This document shows positions 1 through 8,434 of a stretch of DNA of 64,000 bases, one piece after another. Positions within the stretch are counted from its first letter, which is position 1. Every line of letters begins with the position of its first letter. The notes beneath the pieces were generated by a model, which was not told where the DNA came from, ran no database searches, and was given only the letters and a program-made list of their open reading frames with translations. Both the position numbers and the translations under genes were made by a program. Source of the stretch: a bacterium 210917-DFI.7.65 (GTDB lineage: Bacteria > Bacillota > Clostridia > Oscillospirales > Oscillospiraceae); NCBI GenBank assembly GCA_020555865.1, contig JAJCJJ010000002.1:124001-188000 (forward strand), written 5' to 3'.

Positions 1-48
1 CCTCGTTTCCGGCCTCGCCCTAAAAAAAGAAAAACGGAGGTAATTTTT

Positions 49-213
49 ATGAATCCGCGCATTATGATCCTGATTTCCGTCATCGCACTGCTGTGCATGT
101 TCTTCTTCGGCGTGAACCTTTTCCTGCAGGGAAAAGGCATCATGTTCCTGCTGATCCCCATCGCCATGGCCATTTTCATTTTTTATGGCTATTTCAACAG
201 TACCCGGAAATGA
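49..213 (+). CDS. Small two-helix membrane protein, unknown function
   Basis: A 54-residue protein beginning MNPRIMILIS, preceded by a GGAGG site at 36-40 with an 8-base spacer. Almost the whole protein is hydrophobic: one membrane segment at about residues 5-25 and a second at about 31-48, with a short charged end NSTRK. Its stop overlaps the ATG of the next gene (TGATG), so the two are probably translationally coupled and made from one mRNA. I do not recognise the family. Upstream sequence is cut by the window edge, so the promoter and any earlier operon partner are not visible. Confidence 0.7.
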   Translation: MNPRIMILISVIALLCMFFFGVNLFLQGKGIMFLLIPIAMAIFIFYGYFNSTRK

Positions 214-911
214 TGAACCGCAGATTTTTCGCTCTGAGCCTGTGTGCCTGCCTGCTGCTGGCAGGCTGCGGCGCACCGGGCGCTGCAGCCGGTTCCGCAC
301 CGGAGTCTGCCCCTCCCCAGCAGGAAGAAACGCTTTCAGCGCCTTACGCGGTGGACTTCCGTCTGACCAGCGGCCATCACACAGCCGGTATCGACTTTCC
401 CGCCGGCGTGTATGATCTGGAAGCAATTCAGTGGTGTGGTACAGTGACCAGCAGCAACGACGCCATTTCCCTGGATATGGGTACCCCGGAATACAACACC
501 GACGGCCAGAGCCATTATGAGCAAGCAGCTGAAGGCGTCGATCTGCCTTCCGGTACCGTACTGTCACTGTCTGGGGGCGTGACATTGCGTTTAACCTGCC
601 CCGACGCCGACCCGGCCCCCCTGATGCCCAGAGAACAGGATATCACAGAGGATGTAAAGCTTACGCCCGGAAAATATACCGCCGGCGCCGATTTCCCCGC
701 AGGCGTATATGATTTTACCGCGCTCAACGGCGTGGGCAATGTGGAAAGCAGCAATATGCACGACGGTGGTATCTGTGACGTCATGGGTACCACATGGCGT
801 ATTGCCGAGGGCTTCGGATTCTGTAACCAGAAATACGAAAATATATCTTTGCCGGAAGGCACCGCGCTTAATATCTCCGGCGTTGACCTGCTGCTGACCC
901 CCAGCGAATAA
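213..911 (+). CDS. Lipoprotein with two copies of a G-x-Y/H-TAGxDFPAGVYD repeat
   Basis: A 232-residue protein starting MNRRFFALSL with a clear lipoprotein signal (LLLAGC, lipidated Cys about residue 19), so it should sit on the outer face of the membrane. Two homologous modules follow, each built around a TAG[IA]DFPAGVYD core and then a segment ending in VxSSN (about residues 47-90 and 146-190). This repeat occurs in small exported proteins of Firmicutes with no known function. An upstream in-frame start near 93 is rejected because it would run through the preceding membrane gene. The true ATG overlaps that gene's stop codon. Confidence 0.8.
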   Translation: MNRRFFALSLCACLLLAGCGAPGAAAGSAPESAPPQQEETLSAPYAVDFRLTSGHHTAGIDFPAGVYDLEAIQWCGTVTSSNDAISLDMGTPEYNTDGQSHYEQAAEGVDLPSGTVLSLSGGVTLRLTCPDADPAPLMPREQDITEDVKLTPGKYTAGADFPAGVYDFTALNGVGNVESSNMHDGGICDVMGTTWRIAEGFGFCNQKYENISLPEGTALNISGVDLLLTPSE

Positions 912-953
912 AAAAATGGACGGCCTGTGCAAATGCACAGGCCGTCCATTTTT
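912..953. terminator. Bidirectional terminator between lipoprotein and ilvE
   Basis: A near-perfect inverted repeat (AAAATGGACGGCCTGTGCA and its complement, 4-base-scale loop) flanked by A and T tracts. It sits between two convergent genes and can end both transcripts. Confidence 0.85.
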
Positions 954-961
954 CTTCATAA

Positions 962-1987
962 TTACTCTACCACATGGATCCAGCCCTTGGGCGCTTCGAT
1001 GCGACCCATCTGAATCCCCGTCAGCGTATCATACAGCTTCTGTGTAACAGGCCCCATTGTTTCCATACCCGCAGGGAAACAGATCTCCTGGCCGTGATCC
1101 ACAATCCTGCCCACAGGCGAAATCACAGCGGCGGTGCCGCACAGGCCGCACTCGGCAAAATCCTTCACCTCGTCAAAAGCAATCTCCCGCTCTTCCGCTT
1201 CCAAGCCCAGATACTCCTTGGCCACATACATCAAGCTGCGGCGGGTGATGGAGGGCAGTATACTGTCAGACTTGGGCGTGACCACCTTGCCATCCTTCGT
1301 CACAAAAAGGAAATTCGCACCGCCGGTCTCCTCCACCTTGGTATGGGTGGCTGCGTCCAGATACATGTTTTCATCGTACCCTTCAGCGTGGGCCGTTACG
1401 ATAGCATGCAAACTCATGGCATAGTTCAGGCCGGCCTTGATATGGCCGGTGCCATGGGGCGCAGCACGGTCAAAATCAGACACGCGGATGGTCAGAGGCT
1501 TGACGCCGCCCTTAAAGTAAGGCCCCACGGGCGTGGCAAACACACGGAACTGATATTCATCGGCAGGTTTTACCCCGATAACAGCATTGGTGCCGAACAT
1601 ATAGGGGCGCAGATACAGCGTGGCGCCGGAGCCGTAAGGCGGCACCCAGGCGGCATTGGCACGCACCACCTGCTCCACCGCCTCCACAAACTTTTCTTCG
1701 GGATACACAGGCATTTCCAGGCGGCGGGCAGAATCCGCCATGCGGGATGCATTCAGATCCGGGCGGAAAATAACGATGCGGCCGTCTTCCGTTGTATAGG
1801 CTTTCATGCCCTCGAACACCGTTTGGGCATACTGGAGCACGCCAGCACATTCATTGATGGTAACCTGATCGTCTCCGGTCAGCGCGCCTTTATCCCAAGC
1901 GCCGTCTTTATAGTTGGAAACAAAGCGCTTGTCTGTTTTCAAATAGCTAAAGCCCAAATTGCTCCAATCGATGTTTTTCTTTTCCAT
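962..1987 (-). CDS. ilvE: Branched-chain amino acid aminotransferase (class IV, PLP)
   Basis: A 341-residue class IV aminotransferase that moves the amino group between glutamate and the 2-oxo acids of valine, leucine and isoleucine. The PLP lysine lies in GHIKAGLNYAMSLHA and the cofactor-binding glutamate in VEETGGANFLFV; the family's late motif ECGLCGTAAVISPVG is also present. Length fits the longer BCAT group (about 340-360). The start is placed at MEKKNIDWSN, after an AGGAGAGG site; the frame is open further upstream but lacks a ribosome site there. It is monocistronic, with its own strong promoter at 2080-2107. No T-box is visible in the leader. Confidence 0.95.
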   Translation of the reverse strand: MEKKNIDWSNLGFSYLKTDKRFVSNYKDGAWDKGALTGDDQVTINECAGVLQYAQTVFEGMKAYTTEDGRIVIFRPDLNASRMADSARRLEMPVYPEEKFVEAVEQVVRANAAWVPPYGSGATLYLRPYMFGTNAVIGVKPADEYQFRVFATPVGPYFKGGVKPLTIRVSDFDRAAPHGTGHIKAGLNYAMSLHAIVTAHAEGYDENMYLDAATHTKVEETGGANFLFVTKDGKVVTPKSDSILPSITRRSLMYVAKEYLGLEAEEREIAFDEVKDFAECGLCGTAAVISPVGRIVDHGQEICFPAGMETMGPVTQKLYDTLTGIQMGRIEAPKGWIHVVE

Positions 1988-2079
1988 GGTGTTTTCCTCT
2001 CCTGTCCTCGTAGGGAAAGGCGGCAAGGCGGCGCAAAGCTGCAGCCCACTGCGATTTCCTGCCGAAATTGATTATGGTT

Positions 2080-2107
2080 ATTGTAACACCACCAACGAAA
2101 AAGTCAA
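2080..2107 (-). promoter_or_regulatory. Sigma-A promoter of ilvE
   Basis: On the minus strand TTGACT, 17 bases, TACAAT. The leader to the ilvE ATG is about 85 bases. Confidence 0.75.
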
Positions 2108-2204
2108 GGAAAGATAGAAGAATCAGCAGATTGGATAAGGATATTCCCGCTCTATTTTTCCTTTTTGCGCACTTTTCTGGAGTACAGCGCTGCATACCGG
2201 CAAA

Positions 2205-2240
2205 AGCGCGCCAGTGCACATGGTTGTGCACTGGCGCGCT
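2205..2240 (-). terminator. 16-bp perfect hairpin after the stalk-domain gene
   Basis: Perfect inverted repeat with a 4-base loop between two minus-strand genes; the T tract on the minus side is short (TTTT). Confidence 0.55.
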
Positions 2241-2314
2241 CATCACACAGAAAAAGTCAAATGCGGTGCTTTTGCTTCAGATCGCTTTCCTGTAAGAGAT
2301 GTCTCTCTGTTTTC

Positions 2315-3754
2315 TCAGCCTTCCGGCAGAGCATTATAATTGGAAGCTTCGTCCAGAACGTCTACAATATCCACGATTTGAGCGCCGGCAGGCGGTTCCA
2401 CTGCGGGCTGCGCATTGGCCTGCACCGTTTTGGCGGACAGATCAAAGCTCAGTTTAAGATCACCGCCCAAATCCATGTCCATATTCATGGTAGTGTTCGT
2501 ACCGTCCTCACGCACGCTCATCTGCAGCGTCATCCCGTCCATACCGTCGTCAATCGCCATTTCCATCTTCACACCCACAAGACGGTCCCCGCTGGTCTGA
2601 TACGTCATTTTGATTTGGCCGAGAACGCTGGAATTGTCCCCCAGCGCCCAATTCACAGTGTAGTTACTGCCGCTTTTGGCCATAGCCTGGTCGGACAGCA
2701 ACGCGCAAAGCGCTTCCGCTGAGGTCTGCAGCATCTCGTAATCATAGGCGGCGCTGGTCAACTCCAGATCCGCGAGCATCGACACCATCAGTTCCCTGAA
2801 ACCGGCGTATTCACCCAGCATTTCTTCCATACCCTGCAGATAGGCTTGGTAATCGAAACCGCCGGCCTCGCTCAGTTTGGCCAGATCCATAAGGTACCAA
2901 ACATTTCCATCGCCCAATCCTTCGCCGATCATAGTCAGCAACAGAGGACAGTCAATGGTGAAATAAATCTTCCCGGATTCCAGATCCATACGTGTTTCCA
3001 CTGCAGCCTGGCTCAGTTTTTTCAGTTCGGCTTTGTCTGCGGCGCTCAGCTCAGATCCCTCCGCAAACAGGGCAAACAGTTCTGCAAAATCCATTTCCAT
3101 CTGCAGCTCTGCCTTGGTATCTGTGGAAATACCGCTGAACGTGGCGGAGAGCGGATACGTCTGCGTCTTCCCCTGCCCATCGGGCAGCGTCATTTCCAGA
3201 GCCATCTGCCCGGTAGTCTTTGCAGGGTTGGGTACTTCTCTTTCCAGATCTGCCCGAACCCAACCGTCCAGATTGTCAAACGTAGCGTCGCCCAGCAGGG
3301 TTTCCACATCCACAATCATCACCGTATGTTCATCGCCGTCCCAGCCCACAGCGCAGGAAAACGCTTCTGCCGCAAAACGCACTGGCACATAGGTACGGCC
3401 GCCTTTGCTGTAAGGCGCCACATCCATCGTAAGCTCTTGTTCCTGGCCGTCTTTGGTTACCTCGGCCTTGGTGCTGTCCAGCGTCATGACCACAGTGGTG
3501 TCGCCTTTGACCGCGGTAACACTTTTGTCCGCCTGATCCCAGGTCACCTCAGCACCCAACGCTTCAAAAGCAGCACGCACAGGAATAAAGGTGCGCCCGT
3601 TTTTCGATTCCGGCTCAGCATCGGGGAACGTCACTTCCTGGCCGTTCACCTGCACCGTAATACCGGAAGGCACAGCCCATGCGCTGACCGAAAGAACACT
3701 GACCATCATCGCCGCAGTACACAGCGCAGCAACAATTTTTTTGTATGTTTTCAT
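2315..3754 (-). CDS. Secreted copper-amine-oxidase N-terminal (stalk) domain protein
   Basis: A 479-residue exported protein. Residues 1-28 are a Sec signal ending near SAWA. Next come two stalk-type beta repeats, with cores NGRTFIPVRAAFEALGAEV (about residues 52-70) and GGRTYVPVRFAAEAFSCAV (about 119-137). These are the usual cell-surface modules of Clostridia. Residues 150-479 form a large acidic domain I do not recognise, rich in Met and Asp with predicted beta strands (for example DGMDGMTLQMSVREDG). The ATG is preceded by AAAGGAGCAATCCCA. The gene has its own promoter overlapping an inverted repeat (3787-3835). The function is unknown; a surface or substrate-binding role is inferred. Confidence 0.85.
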   Translation of the reverse strand: MKTYKKIVAALCTAAMMVSVLSVSAWAVPSGITVQVNGQEVTFPDAEPESKNGRTFIPVRAAFEALGAEVTWDQADKSVTAVKGDTTVVMTLDSTKAEVTKDGQEQELTMDVAPYSKGGRTYVPVRFAAEAFSCAVGWDGDEHTVMIVDVETLLGDATFDNLDGWVRADLEREVPNPAKTTGQMALEMTLPDGQGKTQTYPLSATFSGISTDTKAELQMEMDFAELFALFAEGSELSAADKAELKKLSQAAVETRMDLESGKIYFTIDCPLLLTMIGEGLGDGNVWYLMDLAKLSEAGGFDYQAYLQGMEEMLGEYAGFRELMVSMLADLELTSAAYDYEMLQTSAEALCALLSDQAMAKSGSNYTVNWALGDNSSVLGQIKMTYQTSGDRLVGVKMEMAIDDGMDGMTLQMSVREDGTNTTMNMDMDLGGDLKLSFDLSAKTVQANAQPAVEPPAGAQIVDIVDVLDEASNYNALPEG

Positions 3755-3786
3755 TGGGATTGCTCCTTTCCATTTCTTCTATTTAC

Positions 3787-3815
3787 AGTGTAAGGGGCTT
3801 AAGCTTTTTGGTCAA
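3787..3815 (-). promoter_or_regulatory. Promoter of the stalk-domain gene
   Basis: Minus strand TTGACC, 17 bases, TACACT. The -35 box lies inside one arm of the inverted repeat at 3805-3835. Confidence 0.65.
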
Positions 3816-3835
3816 TTTGGAAAATTGACCAAAAA
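3805..3835. repeat. 14-bp perfect inverted repeat (operator or hairpin) over the -35 box
   Basis: Arms TTTTTGGTCAATTT and its complement with a 3-base loop (GGA). It overlaps the -35 hexamer of the stalk gene, so it could be an operator. It could also act as a second terminator for pgsA transcripts, because A/T runs flank it. Confidence 0.6.
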
Positions 3836-3870
3836 ACAGGACTGTTTTTTGCCCCGCCATAATGCGGCAA

Positions 3871-3902
3871 AACCGCGGAGGCTTGCTCAACCTCCTGCGG
3901 TT
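3871..3902 (-). terminator. Terminator of the recA-pgsA operon
   Basis: Immediately after the pgsA stop, minus strand AACCGC-A-GGAGG pairs with CCTCCGCGGTT (one bulge) and is followed by TTTT. A second small hairpin (AAAAAACAG/CTGTTTTTT, 3831-3850) lies just downstream. Confidence 0.7.
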
Positions 3903-3904
3903 TT

Positions 3905-4432
3905 TTAAAGATTCGACCAATCGATCACATGCTTGTTTTTGGTAAAATATTCCACACCAGAATACACCGTCGTGACCAAAATAATCCCCCAGCACACCGT
4001 ATTCAATACCGGCGGGATCGGCAGCAGCATCAGGATAATACATACCATGGTGGAGGCAGTCTTTACCTTGCCCGACCAGGCCGCCGCGATGACCTTTCCC
4101 TCTGTAGCTGCAATCATGCGCAGCCCGCTGACCGCCAGCTCCCGCGCCAGCACCACCGCCAGTACCCAGGCCGGCATCTGGCCCCAGGATACAAACATAA
4201 GCATAGCCGTCATCACCAGGACCTTATCTGCCAGAGGATCCATAAATTTTCCGAAATCCGTCACCAGATTCCGGCTGCGGGCAATGTACCCGTCCAGGAA
4301 GTCCGTAAAGCTGGCTATGGCAAACAGGGCCAGCGCAACATACCGGCATCCTTCAAAATCCGCATACAAAACGATCACAAAAGCCGGGATCATCACCACC
4401 CGGAGCATGGTCAGTTTATTGGCAAGATTCAT
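3905..4432 (-). CDS. pgsA: CDP-diacylglycerol-glycerol-3-phosphate 3-phosphatidyltransferase
   Basis: A 175-residue integral membrane enzyme that makes phosphatidylglycerol phosphate from CDP-diacylglycerol and glycerol 3-phosphate, the committed step to phosphatidylglycerol. The CDP-alcohol phosphotransferase signature DG-x2-AR-x8-G-x3-D-x3-D is intact: DGYIAR, then G, D and D in DFGKFMDPLAD (about residues 48-70). Four hydrophobic segments surround it. The ATG follows AAAGGAGACAAGTAAC and starts one base after the stop of the upstream HhH gene. It is the last gene of the prmC-recA-rimO operon; pgsA next to rimO and recA is a common Firmicutes arrangement. Confidence 0.95.
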   Translation of the reverse strand: MNLANKLTMLRVVMIPAFVIVLYADFEGCRYVALALFAIASFTDFLDGYIARSRNLVTDFGKFMDPLADKVLVMTAMLMFVSWGQMPAWVLAVVLARELAVSGLRMIAATEGKVIAAAWSGKVKTASTMVCIILMLLPIPPVLNTVCWGIILVTTVYSGVEYFTKNKHVIDWSNL

Positions 4433-4433
4433 G

Positions 4434-4706
4434 TTACTTGTCTCCTTTTGCGCAATAGGGCACCTCTTTCCAGTACCACCACTTCAATTTTTCCGGATCC
4501 GGCACCGGATGCTCAGCATAATAGACGGCAAGACGGTAGACATACAGGGCGCAGCGGTCCTCCTGGAATCCCTTCTGCCGGCAGTCCAGGCAGTACAGCT
4601 CCTCCGGATCACGGCCCACAAGATCCGCAATGCAGCGGATACCAATTGCCTGCATGGCCTGCTCAATGCGCGCTCCCACACCGGGAATCTTCCGCAGATC
4701 GCTCAT
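4434..4706 (-). CDS. Helix-hairpin-helix protein (Cdd1/pathogenicity-locus type)
   Basis: A 90-residue protein starting MSDLRKIPGVGARIEQAMQA. Residues 3-30 form a helix-hairpin-helix with the loop PGVGARI, a fold that usually contacts DNA or proteins. The rest carries a cysteine pair LDCRQ...RCALYVYRLAVYYAE and a tryptophan-rich end KLKWWYWKEV. This matches the small Cdd1-like family, named after a protein at the Clostridioides pathogenicity locus, whose function is unknown. It lies between rimO (3-base gap) and pgsA (1-base gap), so it is clearly in the operon. The family assignment is from motif memory and moderately certain. Confidence 0.8.
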   Translation of the reverse strand: MSDLRKIPGVGARIEQAMQAIGIRCIADLVGRDPEELYCLDCRQKGFQEDRCALYVYRLAVYYAEHPVPDPEKLKWWYWKEVPYCAKGDK

Positions 4707-4709
4707 GCT

Positions 4710-6035
4710 TCAGATTTGTACGGCCTCGCCGGTCATGTCACCGTCCATACTGCCGGTAATGCGCACCGGAACAAAGGCCCCAGGGACAAGATCCTCTTCG
4801 GCAGTAAAATACACATGGCCGTCCACATCGGGAGAATCGGCATAGCTACGGCCCACATACATCTGAGCCTGTCCGTCGAAGCCCTCGCAAAGGATCTCCA
4901 CCGTGTCGCCCAGCCAGCTTTCATTGAACTCATCCATCACGCGGGATTGCAGGTCTACCAGCAGTTCCACACGACGGTTGGCCTCCTCTTCATCGACCCG
5001 GTTTTCCATGGCGGCAGCAGGCGTTCCCTCCTCTGGAGAATAGGGAAATACCCCCGCCCGTTCAAACTTCTGCTCCCGCAGAAAATCACAAAGCTCTTCA
5101 AACGCTGCTTCATCTTCATAAGGCAGGCCGGCAATGATGCTGGTGCGCAGCACCAGTCCCGGAATGCGCGCGCGCAGCCGTGCAAACAGCTCGGCAAGAT
5201 ACGCTTTGTCCCCCCGGCGGTTCATGGCTTTGAGCACAGCGTCGCTGCAGTGCTGAATGGGAATGTCCAGATAGGGCAGAATTTTCTTTTCCGCTGCCAC
5301 CACATCGATCAGTTCTGCAGTAATTTCGTCGGGATAGAGGTAATGCAGCCGGATCCAGTGGATACCACTGATGCCGCACAGTTTGCGCAGCAATTCCGGC
5401 AGTTTGTGCGCGCCGTAGCAATCCAGACCATAGCGGGTAATATCCTGCGCAATGACAATCAGTTCTTTCACACCGCTGCGGGCAAGTTCCTCCGCCTCCG
5501 CCACGATATTCTCCATCGGGCGGCTGCGGTATTTTCCGCGCAGAAAGGGAATCACACAATAGGAACAGTGGTTGTCGCACCCTTCCGCAATGCGCAGATA
5601 AGCGCTGTATTCCGGCGTGGCCAGGATACGGTCGCCCTCATCCACCGGCGCATCAATGCTGCCAAAATACTTTGGTGTGCCGCCAACCATCACTTCTTCC
5701 AGCGCATCCACAATATCCACATAACTGCCGCAGCCTAAAACGCCGTCCACCTCAGGCAATTCTTCCAGAATCTGCTCACCGTAACGCTGGGACAGACATC
5801 CCGTTACCAGAATCTTCCTGATTTGCCCTTCTGCTTTCAGCGCAGCCATCTGCAGAATGTTGTCAATTGCTTCAGACTTGGCACTGTCAATAAAACCGCA
5901 GGTATTGATCACCACAACGTCGGCTCCCTCCGGCGTTTTCAGCAGGGTATGGCCGCTGTCACGCACCAGGGCCATCATCTGTTCACAATTGACCAGATTT
6001 TTCGCACACCCCAAGGATATAAACAATACTTTCAA
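4710..6035 (-). CDS. rimO: Ribosomal protein S12 methylthiotransferase RimO
   Basis: A 441-residue radical SAM enzyme that adds a methylthio group to the conserved Asp of ribosomal protein S12. In order: the UPF0004 domain with Cys residues in ISLGCAKNLVNCEQM and TGCLSQRYG (first 4Fe-4S site), the radical SAM site CDNHCSYCVIP near residue 146, a TIM-barrel core, and a C-terminal TRAM domain (about 375-441). The C-terminal end EAVQI is normal. The start codon is TTG (6033-6035), about 10 bases after AAGGAG; no in-frame ATG lies upstream. RimO rather than MiaB or MtaB is favoured by the start MKVLFISLGCAKNLVN and the neighbourhood with pgsA. Confidence 0.95.
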   Translation of the reverse strand: MKVLFISLGCAKNLVNCEQMMALVRDSGHTLLKTPEGADVVVINTCGFIDSAKSEAIDNILQMAALKAEGQIRKILVTGCLSQRYGEQILEELPEVDGVLGCGSYVDIVDALEEVMVGGTPKYFGSIDAPVDEGDRILATPEYSAYLRIAEGCDNHCSYCVIPFLRGKYRSRPMENIVAEAEELARSGVKELIVIAQDITRYGLDCYGAHKLPELLRKLCGISGIHWIRLHYLYPDEITAELIDVVAAEKKILPYLDIPIQHCSDAVLKAMNRRGDKAYLAELFARLRARIPGLVLRTSIIAGLPYEDEAAFEELCDFLREQKFERAGVFPYSPEEGTPAAAMENRVDEEEANRRVELLVDLQSRVMDEFNESWLGDTVEILCEGFDGQAQMYVGRSYADSPDVDGHVYFTAEEDLVPGAFVPVRITGSMDGDMTGEAVQI

Positions 6036-6072
6036 ACCTATGTCTCTCCTTCAATCGGCAGGCGCGGAGCGC

Positions 6073-6651
6073 TCAAACCATGGTATAGCGGCCACCTTTG
6101 CGCTTGTGGGGCTTTGGATCCTCCGCCGGATAGCCCAGCGTCAGGGCCGCAACAAATTCACCGCGGCCGGCGGCAAAACCCGCCTCAAAAAGTCCGGCGC
6201 AGTCCACATGGTTGGGCGCGCCGATCCAGCAGGAGCCAACGCCTCGGTTCCACGCCGCCAACTGCATATTCTCAATGGCGGCGGAAATGCTTTCGATAAC
6301 ATTATCCCGGCCCTCCGCGCCGTAGGGCTTATCGGCATACACCAGCACGCAGGCCGGCGCGCCGCCCAGCGTTACCAGAAAATTGTTCGTCTCTGTGATA
6401 ACTTCCGGGTGATCATGGAACTGCTTTTGCAGGATTGGGTTAAACCGCAGTGCCACGACCGACATGACAGCCCGCACCTGAGTCATTTTCTCCGGCGTGC
6501 GCACCACCACAAAATACCAGGGCTGCAAATTCAGCCCCGAAGGGGCGTACAGTCCGGCCTCTACGATCTCTTGGAGCACCTCATCGGACACATTCACCGC
6601 CCGGTATTTGCGGATACTGCGCCGCTCCAACAGCACTTTCAACGCATCCAT
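6073..6651 (-). CDS. Nitroreductase-family FMN oxidoreductase
   Basis: A 192-residue nitroreductase-fold protein starting MDALKVLLERRSIRKY. The typical FMN phosphate-binding arginines are seen in ERRSIRKY (residues 9-16), followed by GLYAPSGLNLQPWYFVVV (about 34-51), and a late GVGSCWIGAPNH segment. Such enzymes form homodimers and reduce nitro groups, quinones or flavins with NAD(P)H; the true substrate cannot be read from the sequence. The start follows AGGAGGAATAAAAAGT and lies five bases beyond the recX stop. The longer open frame overlapping recX has no ribosome site. Confidence 0.88.
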   Translation of the reverse strand: MDALKVLLERRSIRKYRAVNVSDEVLQEIVEAGLYAPSGLNLQPWYFVVVRTPEKMTQVRAVMSVVALRFNPILQKQFHDHPEVITETNNFLVTLGGAPACVLVYADKPYGAEGRDNVIESISAAIENMQLAAWNRGVGSCWIGAPNHVDCAGLFEAGFAAGRGEFVAALTLGYPAEDPKPHKRKGGRYTMV

Positions 6652-6656
6652 ACTTT

Positions 6657-7289
6657 TTATTCCTCCTCCCAATCCTCTGCGTCCAGACGGCGCAGGGCAC
6701 TTTTGATATCTTCCCACTGAAATCCCCGGCGGCGCAGCGCGTCGCACAGGCGTCTGCGCATTTTATCATCCAGCGGCGCAGCACGCAGCCTGGAGCGTAT
6801 GTACGCGTCGATCGCCTCGGTGCTCTCACTGCATTCCGACGCGATCGCCTCATCCCACAGCTCCCGCGGCACACCCCGCCGATACAACTCGTCGCGCATT
6901 TTGGCCGGGCCATAGCGCAGCCCCGCATAATGCCGCACTACGCTTTTGGCATAACGCAAATCATCCAGAGCACCGATCTCCTCCAGCCAGTCCGCCGCCG
7001 CGCAAGCATCCTCCTCGCTTTCGCCCTTTTGTATCAGGCGTCTGCACAGTTCCTTTTTGGACAGCGCACGCACACCGATCATCTCTGCTGCCCGGTTCCG
7101 GGCGCCGGAACGCCCGGCGGCCGCGCGCAGAGCGCGCAGCTCCTCCGCCGAAAGCACCCGCCCCGGATACAAAGAAAAGGTCAACGCCTCCTGCTCAGTG
7201 GCTTTCAGCATATCCCCGCTGTCCAGATACACCAGAATGCGGCCCTTTACATGGCGGGACGGCTCGATTTTACTGACCGTCATCCTCAT
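6657..7289 (-). CDS. recX: Regulatory protein RecX (recombination modulator)
   Basis: About 210 residues, the usual Firmicutes RecX length. RecX binds RecA filaments and limits strand exchange. Three-helix RecX repeats are visible: [42 protein letters not shown] and the end [20 protein letters not shown]. The frame overlaps the 3' end of recA by about 20 bases, a common coupled arrangement. The start is uncertain among three closely spaced codons (TTG 7295, ATG 7289, ATG 7283), and none has a well-spaced ribosome site, which fits translational coupling to recA. The next gene (nitroreductase) follows five bases after the stop. Confidence 0.88.
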   Translation of the reverse strand: MRMTVSKIEPSRHVKGRILVYLDSGDMLKATEQEALTFSLYPGRVLSAEELRALRAAAGRSGARNRAAEMIGVRALSKKELCRRLIQKGESEEDACAAADWLEEIGALDDLRYAKSVVRHYAGLRYGPAKMRDELYRRGVPRELWDEAIASECSESTEAIDAYIRSRLRAAPLDDKMRRRLCDALRRRGFQWEDIKSALRRLDAEDWEEE

Positions 7290-8394
7290 CGTCAAAATCG
7301 TCGGCAGATACGTTCACCGGGCGGCCTGCGGCCCGGGCCGCTGCCTTGGACTGGTTGCTCATCAGTTTGTAAAAATCCCGTCGGATATCCGCGTCCAGCT
7401 TTTCGGCCACCTCGGGATTATCCCGCAGATACTGCTTGGCTGCATCACGGCCCTGGCCAATGCGCACTTCGCCCATAGAGAACCAGGAGCCGGACTTCTG
7501 CACCAGGTCGAGCTTGACGCCTAAATCCACCATTTCTCCCCAACGGGAAATGCCCTCGCCGTACATAATGTCAAATTCCGCTTCGCGGAACGGCGGAGCC
7601 ACCTTGTTTTTGACCACCTTGGCCCGGGTGCGGTTGCCGATGATCTCGCTGCCGGACTTGAGAGCCTCGATCCGGCGCACCTCGATACGCACGGAGGAAT
7701 AGAATTTCAGCGCACGGCCACCGGTGGTGACCTCAGGGTTTCCGTACATCACGCCCACTTTCTCGCGCAGCTGATTAATGAAAATCACAATACAGTTGGT
7801 CTTATTGATCGCGCCGGTCAGCTTACGCAGAGCCTGACTCATCAGCCGGGCCTGGAGCCCCACATAACTGTCCCCCATTTCTCCTTCAATCTCCGCGCGG
7901 GGCACCAAAGCCGCCACGGAGTCCACCACCACAACGTCGATGGCGCCAGAGCGCACCAGTGCTTCCGTGATCTCCAGCGCCTGCTCGCCGGTATCCGGCT
8001 GAGAAATCAGCATATCGTCGATGTTCACGCCCAAAGCACGGGCATAAGTGGGATCCAGCGCGTGTTCAGCGTCCACAAAGGCCGCTTCGCCGCCTTTTTT
8101 CTGGGTTTCTGCCACAATGTGCAGTGCCAGCGTCGTTTTGCCCGAGGATTCCGGACCGTAAATCTCAATAATACGGCCCTTGGGCACGCCGCCGATCCCC
8201 AGCGCCAAATCCAGCGCCAGAGAGCCGGTGGGAACCGCTTCCACATTGGCGTGCAGGTTTTCGCCCAGCCGCATGATGGAGCCTTTTCCGTACATTTTTT
8301 CAATTTGCTGCATCGCCGTTTCAATGGCGCGCTTTTTATCCGATGCGGGCGCCGCCTGCTCCACCGGCGCTGATGCCTTTGCCTTTCCTGCCAT
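7270..8394 (-). CDS. recA: Recombinase A
   Basis: A 374-residue RecA, the ATP-dependent strand-exchange protein that also triggers LexA self-cleavage. The Walker A loop GPESSGKTT is at residues 80-88, the Walker B segment [12 protein letters not shown] near 150, and the L2/MAW region includes [22 protein letters not shown]. The C-terminus is acidic ([10 protein letters not shown]), as in other RecA proteins. The start is MAGKAKAS, 8 bases after AAAGGA; an upstream in-frame stretch is less likely. It sits in an operon with prmC upstream and recX downstream. I do not see a clear LexA box in front of it, but transcription probably starts upstream of the DUF1385 gene. Confidence 0.98.
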   Translation of the reverse strand: MAGKAKASAPVEQAAPASDKKRAIETAMQQIEKMYGKGSIMRLGENLHANVEAVPTGSLALDLALGIGGVPKGRIIEIYGPESSGKTTLALHIVAETQKKGGEAAFVDAEHALDPTYARALGVNIDDMLISQPDTGEQALEITEALVRSGAIDVVVVDSVAALVPRAEIEGEMGDSYVGLQARLMSQALRKLTGAINKTNCIVIFINQLREKVGVMYGNPEVTTGGRALKFYSSVRIEVRRIEALKSGSEIIGNRTRAKVVKNKVAPPFREAEFDIMYGEGISRWGEMVDLGVKLDLVQKSGSWFSMGEVRIGQGRDAAKQYLRDNPEVAEKLDADIRRDFYKLMSNQSKAAARAAGRPVNVSADDFDDEDDGQ

Positions 8395-8434
8395 TTGTGT
8401 CATCCTTTCTGTTTTCGATTGCCGCAGCGCGCCC

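Larger units (their letters stand above)
1988..2314. other. Intergenic region: ilvE leader, promoter and a long hairpin
   Basis: 327 bases without a credible gene. It holds the ilvE leader and promoter, and a perfect 16-bp hairpin at 2205-2240 (AGCGCGCCAGTGCACA arms, 4-base loop). On the minus strand the hairpin is followed by only four T residues, so it is a weak intrinsic terminator for the stalk-protein gene upstream, or a processing structure. Confidence 0.6.

Noticed and set aside
1988..2314. T-box or other amino-acid riboswitch before ilvE
   Set aside because: I looked for the AGGGTGGNACCGCG core and a specifier stem and did not see them; the strong sigma-A promoter and long hairpin explain the region.
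3933..5738. A 601-codon open frame antisense to pgsA and rimO
   Set aside because: Same reason: it is the complement of conserved coding sequence and has no domain or start signal.
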